A DNA stretch of 64,000 bases from Chitinophagaceae bacterium (GTDB lineage Bacteria; Bacteroidota; Bacteroidia; Cytophagales; Cytophagaceae): positions 37,793 through 101,792 of the forward strand of contig JAQBNU010000004.1 in NCBI GenBank assembly GCA_028288365.1, in the 5' to 3' direction. Below are positions 26,894 through 35,622 of the stretch, piece after piece (the stretch's first letter is position 1; every line of letters starts with the position of its first letter). The notes beneath the pieces were generated by a model. That model saw only the letters and a program-made list of their open reading frames with translations, had not been told where the DNA came from and made no database searches. Made by a program: the position numbers and the translations under genes.

Positions 26894-27727
26894 ATGATTG
26901 AGATAGGAAAACAAAACCGGTTGATTGTACTTCGAAATACCAGTGTAGGATTATACCTGGGCGATCAGGATGGTGAAGATATTTTATTACCCATCAAATA
27001 CATTCCGGAAGGCATTGACATCAACGATGAGATCGAGGTGTTTGTGTACCGCGATTCGGAAGACCGTCTCATTGCCACGACACTCGAACCAAGAATTAAA
27101 CTGAACGGTTTTGCTTCACTCCGTGTCAAAGATGTCAACGACTTTGGCGCCTTTTTGGATTGGGGATTGGAAAAAGATTTGATGGTGCCTTACCGCGAAC
27201 AGTCTGCACGCATGCGCGTGGGAGAATACCACATCGTGTATTTGTATTTAGACGAAGAGACGGGCCGCCTGGCGGCTTCCAATAAATTGGATCGTTTTCT
27301 TAATCCTTCGCCAACAGATCTGGAAGTAGGACAGGAAGTAGACTTGCTTGTGTGGACAGAAACAGATTTGGGATACAATGTCGTAATCAATCAGGCCTAC
27401 AAGGGGTTGTTGTATAAAAATCAAATCTTCAAAATAGTAGAACCTGGAGATGAAGTAATCGGCTACATTAAACTCATCCGTGAAGACCAAAAGATCGATG
27501 TCACGCTGCAACCGCAAGGTTTTGCAAACATAGAGACCAATGCACAAGTACTGTTGGATAAATTGAAAAAAAACAAAGGCTATCTCGCACTCACCGATAA
27601 CAGCAGTCCGGAAGACATCATGGATGCCTTGCAAATGAGCAAGAAGACGTTCAAAAGAGCGGTGGGTACTTTGTACAAACAAAAGCTCATTCGCCTGGAA
27701 GAACACGGTATCGCATTATTGGGCTAA
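26894..27727 (+). CDS. cvfB: CvfB-like S1 RNA-binding protein
   Basis: 277 aa. N-terminal and central S1-type OB folds (IEIGKQNRLIVLRNTSVGLYLG; FASLRVKDVNDFGAFLDWGL; VGQEVDLLVWTETDLGYNVVI; GDEVIGYIKLIREDQKIDVTL), and a C-terminal winged helix (SPEDIMDALQMSKKTFKRAVGTLYKQKLI). This matches the CvfB/YitL family, which has several S1 folds followed by a winged helix and affects RNA metabolism and virulence gene expression in Firmicutes. Cytoplasmic. Molecular target is unknown here. Confidence 0.9.
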   Translation: MIEIGKQNRLIVLRNTSVGLYLGDQDGEDILLPIKYIPEGIDINDEIEVFVYRDSEDRLIATTLEPRIKLNGFASLRVKDVNDFGAFLDWGLEKDLMVPYREQSARMRVGEYHIVYLYLDEETGRLAASNKLDRFLNPSPTDLEVGQEVDLLVWTETDLGYNVVINQAYKGLLYKNQIFKIVEPGDEVIGYIKLIREDQKIDVTLQPQGFANIETNAQVLLDKLKKNKGYLALTDNSSPEDIMDALQMSKKTFKRAVGTLYKQKLIRLEEHGIALLG

Positions 27728-27777
27728 GAACACGAAACAAAAAGGAATTGAATTTTACACATTAAAAAACTACTTCG

Positions 27778-28227
27778 ATGAAAAAACAGCTCTTTATATT
27801 ATTTCTGATGATATGGTCTTCACTGACTGTGCAAGCTCAAACAACGGCAGGTTCACCACCTGTTGATCCTTTGTTGAAAGGGAGAGATTTACTGCAACAA
27901 TTGGCTGGTGGTTTGGATGTTGCTTCTTACCTAGACAGCTGGACACCTTATGCGCAATCAAACTGGTACAGGGGATTGATGAAGACAACAGATGCAGCTA
28001 TTCTGGCAAAAGACATCGCAGACCTGACAGAATTCATCAAGCCTACAGCATACAACGAAGGTTTTAACTTAACCAATCTGAGATCGCTGGCTGCTGAAGC
28101 AAAAAATTATGGAGACGTGGCCAACCTATTAAAAACACTGGAAGCTGGAATAAAACCTGAAGCGTATAAAAACGATTGGGTATCAAAGGAATCTTCCTGG
28201 ATCAGCGAATTGAAATTTGTAAAATAA
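27778..28227 (+). CDS. Small secreted protein of unknown function
   Basis: 149 aa with a signal peptide (1-20, ending TVQAQ). The mature part is helical and has two related stretches: one around YAQSNWYRGLMKTTDAAILAK and another around LAAEAKNYGDVANLLKTLEAG, each followed by an IKP.AY motif (EFIKPTAYNEG; GIKPEAYKND), so it may be a tandem helical repeat. I do not recognise a family. The next gene follows 16 bp downstream. Confidence 0.72.
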   Translation: MKKQLFILFLMIWSSLTVQAQTTAGSPPVDPLLKGRDLLQQLAGGLDVASYLDSWTPYAQSNWYRGLMKTTDAAILAKDIADLTEFIKPTAYNEGFNLTNLRSLAAEAKNYGDVANLLKTLEAGIKPEAYKNDWVSKESSWISELKFVK

Positions 28228-28243
28228 ATTAACCAAACAATAA

Positions 28244-29566
28244 GTGGAAAGAAGGATCGCCATACTGTTGCTGCTATTGCCACTCTTATTGCAATGCAAG
28301 AGGAAGGATGAAGTACTGACGACAGATCCTTCGGCACGATTGTCTTTTTCCGAACGGGTCGTGGTATACGATACACTGTTTGCCGATCTTACGTATCCTT
28401 CGCACCGCATCAAAGTCTATAATCCCAACGAAGGCGCACTTGCCATCAGCGAGGTTTCCTTGTTTGGAGGATCTTCTTCTCACTTTACCATTTTAGTGAA
28501 TGGCCAGCAAGGTCCTGTGGTGCGAGACTTAGAGCTCATTGGCGGCGATAGCATGCTGATTGTGATCGGTGTCTTTTTTGATTCTACTTCTACGAATGCG
28601 CCATACCTCATTGAAGACTCCATTCGTTTTGTGTTCAACGGACAAGAGCAACATGTGCTGTTGAAAGCAGTGGGCAGAGATGCAAAATTAATTCCAGCAG
28701 GTAATCTCAATTGCTCTACGGTATGGGACAATACCAAACCCATTGTGTTGTTGGGTCAAACGGTGATTGCACCAGGTTGTTCACTGACCATTCAGAAAGG
28801 CACGCAGGTCTTCGCTTCCAGAGGAAGTTCGTTAGATATCAAAGGAACATTGATCGTAACGGGAGAAAAGAACGACAGTGTTTTCTTTGGAGGGTTGTCT
28901 TCCGGAAAAAATCCGGGACAGTGGTTGGGTCTGCGATTTTATGAGGGAAGCTCAGGCAATACACTGTCCTGGTTCAATATAGAAAATGCGGTAACAGGAT
29001 TATCATTTGACTACACGACTACTCCTGTCACATTGGTGGACATAACAATGGATCATGGTACGTTTCATGATTTCACTCAATCGGCAGTAGATGTTTCTTA
29101 CACCACGCTTACTGCTACCAATTGCTTGTTCCATGCATCTTCTGATGCAGCAACAAAATTATCCCAGAGTGGTTCTGCTGATTTCAGGTATTGCAGTTGG
29201 GCCGGCTATTCCTACGATTACTACAGGCAAGGACCTAGCATAGAAGTTAGCGATGTGTCAGGAGTGCTTTCTTTATCGTTGAAGCATTCCATCGTATGGG
29301 GTGATATGTTTTCTGAAATCTCGATTGATCCCGCGGCTATTGTCTCAGCCGATACCTGCATCATCAAAAGGACATCCGCTCTCCTGGGTACGGGAACATT
29401 GTTGAACCAGGATCCTCGTTTTAATTTACCGGTGACCAGAGATTTTCAATTGAAATCCACTTCTCCTGCTATCGATAAAGGCGTCCCTTCAGTTGTCATT
29501 GACGACCTGAAAGGTGTGCTGCGCGATGCTTTGCCGGACTTGGGATGTTACGAATACAAACCCTGA
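28244..29566 (+). CDS. Lipoprotein with right-handed beta-helix-like repeats
   Basis: 440 aa, GTG start at 28244. Signal peptide with lipobox Cys18 (LPLLLQC), an Ig-like domain (about 30-150, LFADLTYPSHRIKVYNPNEGALAISEVSLFGGSS), then a parallel beta-helix region (about 155-400: GTQVFASRGSSLDIKGTLIVTGEKNDS; SIVWGDMFSEI) and an end motif DLKGVLRDALPDLGCYEY found in 'choice-of-anchor Q' cell-surface proteins. Probably surface exposed and possibly polysaccharide-related. Its stop codon overlaps the start of the next gene as TGATG. Confidence 0.75.
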   Translation: MERRIAILLLLLPLLLQCKRKDEVLTTDPSARLSFSERVVVYDTLFADLTYPSHRIKVYNPNEGALAISEVSLFGGSSSHFTILVNGQQGPVVRDLELIGGDSMLIVIGVFFDSTSTNAPYLIEDSIRFVFNGQEQHVLLKAVGRDAKLIPAGNLNCSTVWDNTKPIVLLGQTVIAPGCSLTIQKGTQVFASRGSSLDIKGTLIVTGEKNDSVFFGGLSSGKNPGQWLGLRFYEGSSGNTLSWFNIENAVTGLSFDYTTTPVTLVDITMDHGTFHDFTQSAVDVSYTTLTATNCLFHASSDAATKLSQSGSADFRYCSWAGYSYDYYRQGPSIEVSDVSGVLSLSLKHSIVWGDMFSEISIDPAAIVSADTCIIKRTSALLGTGTLLNQDPRFNLPVTRDFQLKSTSPAIDKGVPSVVIDDLKGVLRDALPDLGCYEYKP

Positions 29567-29991
29567 TGATCGTTGAACAACAAACCATAAACCTGGGCAG
29601 GTTTAAACGAGGTTATCACTTGGTGACCAATATACTGGAAGCAAACGTTTCCGCACTTCGCGGCATAGAAAAAGGAATTGCTCACCTGTTCATTCACCAT
29701 ACGTCTGCTTCACTGACATTGAATGAAAATGCAGATCCTTCTGTGCGTCATGACCTGGAGCTATTTTTAGATGCGCTAGTACCTGACGGAGACAAACGCT
29801 ACACACACGATGACGAAGGTCCGGACGATATGCCTGCACACGTGAAGACCAGTCTGCTCGGGGCTTCTCTGACGGTACCGGTGAAAAATGGTCGCTTCTT
29901 GTTGGGAACATGGCAGGGTATTTACCTGTGCGAACACCGTGACCATGGAGACAACAGAAAGCTTACCGTGACCGTTATGGGAACGAAATAA
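29566..29991 (+). CDS. yjbQ: Secondary thiamine-phosphate synthase enzyme family (YjbQ)
   Basis: 141 aa from the ATG at 29566, which shares bases with the stop codon of the preceding gene (TGATG, translational coupling). An upstream ATG at 29545 would lie inside that gene. It has the YjbQ core: INLGRFKRGYHLVTNI, the HHTSASLTLNENADP motif, DDEGPDDMPAHVKTSLLG and the end VTVMGTK. In E. coli YjbQ can act as a weak thiamine-phosphate synthase; the real activity of this family remains uncertain. Cytoplasmic. Confidence 0.9.
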   Translation: MIVEQQTINLGRFKRGYHLVTNILEANVSALRGIEKGIAHLFIHHTSASLTLNENADPSVRHDLELFLDALVPDGDKRYTHDDEGPDDMPAHVKTSLLGASLTVPVKNGRFLLGTWQGIYLCEHRDHGDNRKLTVTVMGTK

Positions 29992-30058
29992 AATCCTATC
30001 GGGTTGTATACCTGTCTTTTAATATTATTATATTTACTTAAACAAACCAGATACATCA

Positions 30059-30640
30059 ATGAAGAAAATTATTTTCAATGTCATCGCATTTGCTTTCGTA
30101 GCAGCGGCTCTTAGTTCTTGCGGTTACAATTCTATGATTGAAAAACAGGAAACAGTAGACGAGAAGTGGTCACAAGTGCAGAACGTATACCAACGCAGAG
30201 CGGATTTAATTCCCAATCTTGTTTCTGTTGTAAAAGGATATGCTAAACATGAAAGTCAAACGTTGGAGAATGTCATCGCTGCTCGCTCAAGAGCGACGCA
30301 GGTTACATTGGATCCCGATAAACTGACACCGGAGAACATACAAAAATTTCAACAGGCACAAGACGGCTTGAGTACGGCATTGGGGAAATTATTGATGATC
30401 ACAGAAAACTATCCGGATCTGAAAGCCAACCAAAACTTCCTGGAATTGCAGGCACAATTGGAAGGAACGGAAAACAGAATTTCCGTAGAACGTCAGAAAT
30501 TCAATGAAGCAGTAAAAGATTATAACGCTTACATCCGTAAGTTCCCGAATAACCTGACCGCCGGTATGTTTGGCTTTGAGAAAAAAGCTTACTTCGAAGC
30601 ACAGTCAGGCGCAAACGTTGCTCCTAAAATAGAATTTTAG
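30059..30640 (+). CDS. lemA: LemA family lipoprotein
   Basis: 193 aa. Signal peptide with a lipobox-like Cys21 (ALSSC), followed by the LemA helical bundle: VDEKWSQVQNVYQRRADLIPNLVSVVKGYAKHES, and SVERQKFNEAVKDYNAYIRKFP. LemA proteins are anchored in the membrane with the helical domain facing the periplasm here; function is not settled. It opens a three-gene run with two TPM-domain proteins. A near-consensus TATATTTA lies at 30029-30036. Confidence 0.92.
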   Translation: MKKIIFNVIAFAFVAAALSSCGYNSMIEKQETVDEKWSQVQNVYQRRADLIPNLVSVVKGYAKHESQTLENVIAARSRATQVTLDPDKLTPENIQKFQQAQDGLSTALGKLLMITENYPDLKANQNFLELQAQLEGTENRISVERQKFNEAVKDYNAYIRKFPNNLTAGMFGFEKKAYFEAQSGANVAPKIEF

Positions 30641-30650
30641 TTTCCTCCAC

Positions 30651-31088
30651 ATGAGTGTAAAAAAAGTCTTTTCCGAAGAAGAGCAACTGCACATCGTGCA
30701 TGCCATAAGGGATGCGGAAAAGAACACATCAGGTGAGATCAGGGTTCACCTGGACAAAACATGTTCCGGTGATCCGTATGCAAGAGCCATCAAAGTTTTT
30801 GAACGTCTGGATATGCATAAAACAGCACAACGCAACGGGGTGCTGTTTTATTTATCTATAGAGGATCGTAAGCTGGCCATTATCGGAGACAAAGGCATTA
30901 ACGAGAATGTCCCTGCCGATTTCTGGCATGCCATACTCGAAGAGCTCGTGCAATTATTCAAACAAGGCAAACTCGCCGAAGGCTTGGCTGTGGGCATTGC
31001 CAAGGCTGGGCAACAATTATCTTCCTTTTTCCCTTATCAAAAAGATGACCATAACGAATTGTCCAATGACATCTCCTTCGATAGTTAG
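30651..31088 (+). CDS. TPM-domain protein, no signal peptide
   Basis: 145 aa TPM domain (Psb32/MOLO-1 family), with VFSEEEQLHIVHAIRDAEKNTSGEIRVHLDK at the start and DRKLAIIGDKGINENVPADFW near the middle. It lacks a signal peptide or transmembrane segment and so seems cytoplasmic or membrane-peripheral. Start 10 bp after the lemA stop. The next TPM gene begins inside its 3' end. TPM domains are often found with LemA in Bacteroidetes. Confidence 0.9.
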   Translation: MSVKKVFSEEEQLHIVHAIRDAEKNTSGEIRVHLDKTCSGDPYARAIKVFERLDMHKTAQRNGVLFYLSIEDRKLAIIGDKGINENVPADFWHAILEELVQLFKQGKLAEGLAVGIAKAGQQLSSFFPYQKDDHNELSNDISFDS

Positions 31089-31842
31089 CAGACTCTGCCT
31101 TCTTGTGCTGATGTTTTGCTGCTTCGCAGGAACCATGGCACATGCAGACGATTTTCCGGAAAGACCTTCACCTGCGCGGTTGGTCAATGATTACGCCTCA
31201 TTGCTCCAACCTGCTGAACGGGAAGCGTTGGAACAAAAGCTGGTGGCTTATGACGACAGTACGTCTACGCAGATTGCCATTGTGATTTTAAAAGATATCG
31301 GCAACTACGAAGCCTCAGACTATGCGCCTCAACTGGCCGAGAAATGGGGCATCGGACAAAAAGGCAAAAACAATGGCTTGCTTATTCTGGTTGTAGTGGA
31401 AACTCACAAAATATTTATCGCCACGGGTTACGGCATGGAAGGCGACTTGCCGGATGCCATTGTGAAACGTTTGATTGAAGGGATAGTGAAACCTAATTTC
31501 AAACAGGGGAATTATTACGGAGGTCTGGATCAGGTGACGGATGCCATCATCCAGATCATGGCGGGCACTTACAAAGCCGACGCAAAAGGCAAAGCATCCG
31601 GTAACTCGGCTGTTTTTATTTTTCTAGCTATTATGGCATTGATTGCCCTTTTCTCTTTCATTTCTAAAGGAGGAGGTGGAAGAAATTCAGGTGGTGGCGG
31701 ATTTGGCGGTGGCTTGTTAGCGGGAGCATTATTGGGTTCGGGAGGCTTCTCTTCCCGCGGAGGATACAGTGGCGGCGGCAGCAGTTTTGGTGGATTCGGC
31801 GGCGGCGGCTTTGGCGGCGGCGGTGCGGGAGGTAGTTGGTAG
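31045..31842 (+). CDS. TPM-domain membrane protein with Gly-rich C-terminus
   Basis: About 265 aa from the ATG at 31045 (31066 is an alternative); a start at 30907 would run far into the previous gene. It has a signal peptide (about MTSPSIVSRLCLLVLMFCCFAGTMAHA), a TPM domain (ARLVNDYASLLQPAEREALEQKL; KIFIATGYGMEGDLPDAIVKRLIEG), one transmembrane helix (NSAVFIFLAIMALIALFSF) and a C-terminal tail of Gly/Ser/Phe repeats (GGGGFGGGGAGGSW). The layout equals the YgcG-type TPM proteins. It overlaps the first TPM gene by 44 bp. Confidence 0.88.
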   Translation: MTITNCPMTSPSIVSRLCLLVLMFCCFAGTMAHADDFPERPSPARLVNDYASLLQPAEREALEQKLVAYDDSTSTQIAIVILKDIGNYEASDYAPQLAEKWGIGQKGKNNGLLILVVVETHKIFIATGYGMEGDLPDAIVKRLIEGIVKPNFKQGNYYGGLDQVTDAIIQIMAGTYKADAKGKASGNSAVFIFLAIMALIALFSFISKGGGGRNSGGGGFGGGLLAGALLGSGGFSSRGGYSGGGSSFGGFGGGGFGGGGAGGSW

Positions 31843-31909
31843 AGTCAGATTAGAAGGTTTCTACTAGATGAAATATGTTGCGAAGATAATTATAAGCTGT
31901 ACAGATTTT

Positions 31910-32007
31910 GCGTTAGGGATTGAGTGGAAAGCCCGAAGCGCGTGGGCTTGTGTGTCGGCCGGACTTGGAGCGAAAGCCCGGCCTCGCTGATAAGCGGGGA
32001 AACGCCC
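31910..32007 (+). repeat. Structured intergenic repeat, copy B
   Basis: Second copy. The 5' end is GCGTTAGGGATTGAG, the 3' end GCGGGGAAACGCCC, with GCGTT (31910-31914) pairing AACGC (32001-32005). Three internal stems are perfect: AAGCCC (31929-31934) / GGGCTT (31944-31949), GGCCGG (31957-31962) / CCGGCC (31978-31983), and CGCT / AGCG around 31985-31996. It lies between the TPM gene and the Crp/Fnr regulator. Confidence 0.62.
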
Positions 32008-32063
32008 TCCTCCCAAACATCCTTTAAAGACTAAATTCATAGTCATTTATAAAAGAGCCACTA

Positions 32064-32759
32064 ATGAACATAGAAGATTCAACTTTTATTTTACTTAGGC
32101 AACATCGTTTGTTCAGACAGCTTACTTACAAAGAGTGCAGCGAACTGAACATCGTGTCGGGCTTTATGAAAAAGAAAAAGAATGAGTTCATCTACCTCAA
32201 CAGTTTGCGCAACGACCGTTTGTATTTTTTGAAAAAAGGCTACATCAAAATTGGCGTATACGACAAAGAAGGAAACGAGAAAATAAAAGAAGTGCTCAAT
32301 CAAGGGGATATCTTCGGACAGCTTTCATTGGAGGGTGATACGGGCGAACAGGAGTTTGCGCAGGTCATTAAATCCGAAGCACAGATTTGTAGTTTTACAG
32401 TAGAAGATTTTGAACGCATATTATTGAAACGTCCCGATTTGGCCATCTCTTATACCAAGTTAGTGGGGTTGAAAATAAAAGCGTTGCAATCCCGCATCAC
32501 CAGTATCATTTATAAAGATGTTAAATCCAGGATCGTAGATTTTTTTATTTACCTGGCACAGAAAGAACGAAAAGGTACGGAAGACGAACTGGCATTTAAA
32601 AATTACCTGACACACGCAGAAGTTGCTTCGCTGGTGGGTTGCACGAGACAAACCGCAACAACTTTTATCAATAAACTGGAAGAAGAAGGACTATTAGAAT
32701 TTTCACGTCAGCAGATTCGCATTGGCAGCATTAAAAAATTGCAGGCGGCAGCGGAATAA
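32064..32759 (+). CDS. Crp/Fnr-family transcriptional regulator
   Basis: 231 aa. Cyclic-nucleotide-binding-type sensor domain (about 15-130, KGYIKIGVYDKEGNEKIKEVLNQGDIFGQLSL) and a C-terminal helix-turn-helix (HAEVASLVGCTRQTATTFINKLEEEGLL, about 185-213). No cluster of N-terminal cysteines as in true FNR, so it probably senses something other than oxygen through an iron-sulfur cluster. The target genes are not known. Confidence 0.92.
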   Translation: MNIEDSTFILLRQHRLFRQLTYKECSELNIVSGFMKKKKNEFIYLNSLRNDRLYFLKKGYIKIGVYDKEGNEKIKEVLNQGDIFGQLSLEGDTGEQEFAQVIKSEAQICSFTVEDFERILLKRPDLAISYTKLVGLKIKALQSRITSIIYKDVKSRIVDFFIYLAQKERKGTEDELAFKNYLTHAEVASLVGCTRQTATTFINKLEEEGLLEFSRQQIRIGSIKKLQAAAE

Positions 32760-32763
32760 ATAA

Positions 32764-32831
32764 GGGACGAGGAAGCAGGGACGAGGAACGAATAAGATGT
32801 TTTTGTCTCTATTTTCTCATCCCTCGTCCCC
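32764..32831. repeat. Period-7 repeat with opposing arm
   Basis: Four 7-base units in a row: GGGACGA GGAAGCA GGGACGA GGAACGA (32764-32791), five bases after the Crp stop codon. The opposing arm at 32816-32831 reads CTCATCCCTCGTCCCC, the reverse complement form. Shares its unit with the locus at 22423. A T run follows at 32832-32837, so the pair may act as a terminator. Confidence 0.6.
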
Positions 32832-32907
32832 TTTTTTCTTTTTTGTCGCCTTGCCGACTTTTTAATAAAAGCTGTTCTTCTAATTTAGTATCATCATCAT
32901 AAAAAAT

Positions 32908-33306
32908 ATGAAAATCGTTATTCTGATCCTCAAGCTATTGATCACGGTTATCGTAGGACAAACACTGTTCTTTAAATTCTCAGGAGCTTCGGAGTCCGTA
33001 TATATATTCAGCACATTAGGTATAGAACCCTGGGGAAGGATTGCACTGGGTGCATTGGAGTTGCTATCCATTGTTTTGCTTTGGATTCCTGCGACGATGC
33101 TTTATGCGATGGTATTGATTTTAGGAATGATGTTCGGCGCGGTGGCAAGTCATATAGCTGTGCTGGGAATTGAAATCATGGGTGATCATGGTGAGCTGTT
33201 CATATTGGCATCAGTGACTCTTTGTTCAAGTGCTACATTATTGATTTTGCACAGAGAAGAGTTAAGAGTATTGATCAGCAAAGTGGTTCCAACGAAAGGC
33301 GCATAG
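32908..33306 (+). CDS. DoxX-like small membrane protein
   Basis: 132 aa with four predicted membrane helices (IVILILKLLITVIVGQTLFF; IALGALELLSIVLLW; LYAMVLILGMMFGAVASHI; LFILASVTLCSSATLLI). The pattern of a short F-K-F-S motif after helix 1 (LFFKFSG) fits DoxX/DoxD-like proteins, an integral membrane family of uncertain function. Followed by the DinB-like gene 40 bp later. Confidence 0.82.
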   Translation: MKIVILILKLLITVIVGQTLFFKFSGASESVYIFSTLGIEPWGRIALGALELLSIVLLWIPATMLYAMVLILGMMFGAVASHIAVLGIEIMGDHGELFILASVTLCSSATLLILHREELRVLISKVVPTKGA

Positions 33307-33346
33307 TGAAATAAGAAGTAAGGATTCAACTTAAAATAAGTAGGAG

Positions 33347-33859
33347 ATGAGTATCAATATCAAATCTGTAGCATCAGGCACCTTGAGTCAACTGGCGGAT
33401 TTTATCACGACCATGGACAACCAGCATTATACTGCTACTTCGGAATTATTATTGGGTTCAAGTATTGGTCAGCATGTAAGACACATCCTCGAATTTTATA
33501 GTTGCCTCAAAGAAGGCTATGCCATACAAAAAGTAAATTATGATTTACGTAAGCGTGATCTTACGATTGAACAAGATAAAATGGTAGCACTCTCCTTGAT
33601 CATCGACCTGATCAAATGGATTGACAAGGCAAAGCCAATATCATTGATGCTAGAAGGATCTTACGAAGCAGATGAAAAAGAAATATTCTCGATCTTGTCA
33701 CACATGGAAAGGGAACTCGTATACAACATTGAACACACCATTCACCACATGGCCATCGTCAAAATTGCAGCGGTAAATTTATACGCGTATGAATTGCCGG
33801 CAGATTTTGGTGTAGCTTCTTCCACGCTTAAATATCGTTCGCAATATGTGTACAGTTAG
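33347..33859 (+). CDS. DinB-family metal-dependent protein
   Basis: 170 aa four-helix bundle of the DinB/YfiT superfamily. The metal-binding histidines are seen in SIGQHVRHILEFY and EHTIHHMAIVKIAA. These proteins often serve as thiol-dependent transferases or have unknown activity. Its last 14 bp overlap the start of the next gene (translational coupling), beginning an overlapping run of four genes. Confidence 0.85.
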   Translation: MSINIKSVASGTLSQLADFITTMDNQHYTATSELLLGSSIGQHVRHILEFYSCLKEGYAIQKVNYDLRKRDLTIEQDKMVALSLIIDLIKWIDKAKPISLMLEGSYEADEKEIFSILSHMERELVYNIEHTIHHMAIVKIAAVNLYAYELPADFGVASSTLKYRSQYVYS

Positions 33860-34571
33860 TTATGTGCCCATCAACAACGGTTTCATCCTCACCTCCAATC
33901 GCGATGAATGGTCGGGCCGTCCGCATGCTCTGCCACCGGATTTCTATACCGGTGAAGAGGGACTCTCTTTGTATTATCCCAAAGACCCGCAAGGCAACGG
34001 TTCATGGATCGCAGCCGCAGAAGACGAGCGTGTCGTATGTTTATTAAATGGTGCCTTCCACCAACATGTACATCAACCGCCTTATAACAGAAGCCGTGGA
34101 TTGATTGTACTAGAGGCTTTTCAATACGACAGTCCATTTCAATTTTACCAGCAAATAAATCTGGAAGGTGTAGAACCGTTTACGTTGGTGATGGTTTGGT
34201 TTGGATTGTTGTACGAATTCAAATGGGACGGCAGCAGAAAACATTTTATTTCTTTGCCTCATCAACCTCATCTATGGGCTTCAGCAACTTTGTATAGTAA
34301 TGAAGTGGTTGCGACCAAAAGAAAATGGTTATCAGATTTCCTGACCAGCCATCCTGAAGTGACACAAGAACAAATGGTATACTTTCACGAACACGGTGGC
34401 ATACCGGATCCCGTAAACGGCATGAAGATCACGCGTGCGAATGGATTGGAAACATTGAGCATCACTTCTATTCAACTACAAGATCACGAAGCATCCATTA
34501 TACAAAACGCATTTACATCCACGCTGTTTGAAGACTCCTGGAGTACACAACTGGCGGACGAGAGATTGTAG
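33846..34571 (+). CDS. NRDE (TANGO2-like) family protein
   Basis: 241 aa. Begins with the family motif MCTVSYVPINNGFILTSNRDE (NRDE at 18-21, with Cys2 as probable N-terminal nucleophile after Met removal). The rest (GNGSWIAAAEDERVVCLLNGA) follows the TANGO2/NRDE domain. Eukaryotic TANGO2 is linked to heme trafficking and Golgi organisation; bacterial members have unknown function. Overlaps the DinB-like gene by 14 bp and is 1 bp from the next gene. Confidence 0.9.
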   Translation: MCTVSYVPINNGFILTSNRDEWSGRPHALPPDFYTGEEGLSLYYPKDPQGNGSWIAAAEDERVVCLLNGAFHQHVHQPPYNRSRGLIVLEAFQYDSPFQFYQQINLEGVEPFTLVMVWFGLLYEFKWDGSRKHFISLPHQPHLWASATLYSNEVVATKRKWLSDFLTSHPEVTQEQMVYFHEHGGIPDPVNGMKITRANGLETLSITSIQLQDHEASIIQNAFTSTLFEDSWSTQLADERL

Positions 34572-34572
34572 C

Positions 34573-35622
34573 ATGAGCAAACCTTCTTCCTTTCAACTGT
34601 TCTTGCATAAGCTTAGGCACTGGGAATACTGGCCCATGGAGATTGTTTATTTCCCGGTATTCTTTTATTGGATTTATCTTGGGATAAGAGCACGATCGTT
34701 TTTTTTCTTCAGTGCGTCCAATCCCATGATTGAAACAGGTGGTATGTTGGGAGAAGTAAAATTTGATGTCCTTGAAAAAATTCCTGCTGCATACCGCACA
34801 CCTACTTTATTTTTTGCCTATCCTTTTTTGGCAGAGGATGTGCTGAACCGTATTTCTGCGAACAACTGGAACTACCCTTTAATCTTCAAGCCTGACGTAG
34901 GAGAGCGTGGCAACCGCGTGGAGAAAATAGAAAACAAAGAACAAGCCATACAGTATTTGGCCACTTGTGAATACGATGTATTGGCACAACCGTTCATTAC
35001 CTATCCAATCGAATTAGGAGTATTCTATTACCGTTATCCTTCGCAGGAAAAGGGGCATGTTATTTCTGTGGTAGCGAAAGATTTTTTGAAAGTAAAAGGC
35101 GATGGAAAACAGACACTCGAACAATTGATTCATGCCAATCCAAGAGCAGTGTTTCAATCCGAACGTTTACAAAAAAAATATCCGGCACAGTGGCATCAGG
35201 TACTTGTCGATCAAGAAGAACTATTGCTGGAACCCATTGGCAATCATTGCAGAGGAACGTCTTTTAAAAATGCTAATGGTATTATTGACGAGCAATTGGT
35301 ATCCGTCTTCGATGCAATCTCCAAAGAGATTGACGGTTTTTATTTCGGTCGCTTCGATATGAAGTGTAGTTCCATCGAAGATTTGATGAAAGGCGAAGGC
35401 ATCAGCATCATGGAGCTGAACGGTGCCGGTTCCGAACAGGGCCATATATATCATCCGGGATTTTCTTTTTTTACCGCGTTAAAAACTATATTGCGACAGT
35501 GGCGCATATTGTTTGAGATCAGTGTAGAAAATCACGAAAGAGGAGTTCCTTACATGACATTGAAAGAAGCGAGGGCTTATCTTCGCAAAAGCAAACAGTT
35601 GCGCGTTAAGTACAGCGCATAG
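34573..35622 (+). CDS. ATP-grasp domain protein with N-terminal membrane segment
   Basis: 349 aa from the ATG at 34573 (an in-frame ATG at 34528 lies inside the preceding gene). Residues about 20-45 are hydrophobic (IVYFPVFFYWIYLG). The rest is an ATP-grasp fold: glycine-rich loop FKPDVGERGNRVEKI, GRFDMKC and the metal-binding ELNGAGSEQGH (E and N). ATP-grasp enzymes ligate a carboxylate to an amine or thiol; this one may make an amino-acid or peptide conjugate on the membrane face. The adjacent LysE exporter, starting with no gap, suggests a coupled make-and-export task. Confidence 0.85.
   Translation: MSKPSSFQLFLHKLRHWEYWPMEIVYFPVFFYWIYLGIRARSFFFFSASNPMIETGGMLGEVKFDVLEKIPAAYRTPTLFFAYPFLAEDVLNRISANNWNYPLIFKPDVGERGNRVEKIENKEQAIQYLATCEYDVLAQPFITYPIELGVFYYRYPSQEKGHVISVVAKDFLKVKGDGKQTLEQLIHANPRAVFQSERLQKKYPAQWHQVLVDQEELLLEPIGNHCRGTSFKNANGIIDEQLVSVFDAISKEIDGFYFGRFDMKCSSIEDLMKGEGISIMELNGAGSEQGHIYHPGFSFFTALKTILRQWRILFEISVENHERGVPYMTLKEARAYLRKSKQLRVKYSA

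Noticed and set aside
30907..31044. Longer start for the second TPM protein
   Set aside because: It would overlap most of the first TPM gene's end and hide the signal peptide, which begins at 31045 or 31066.
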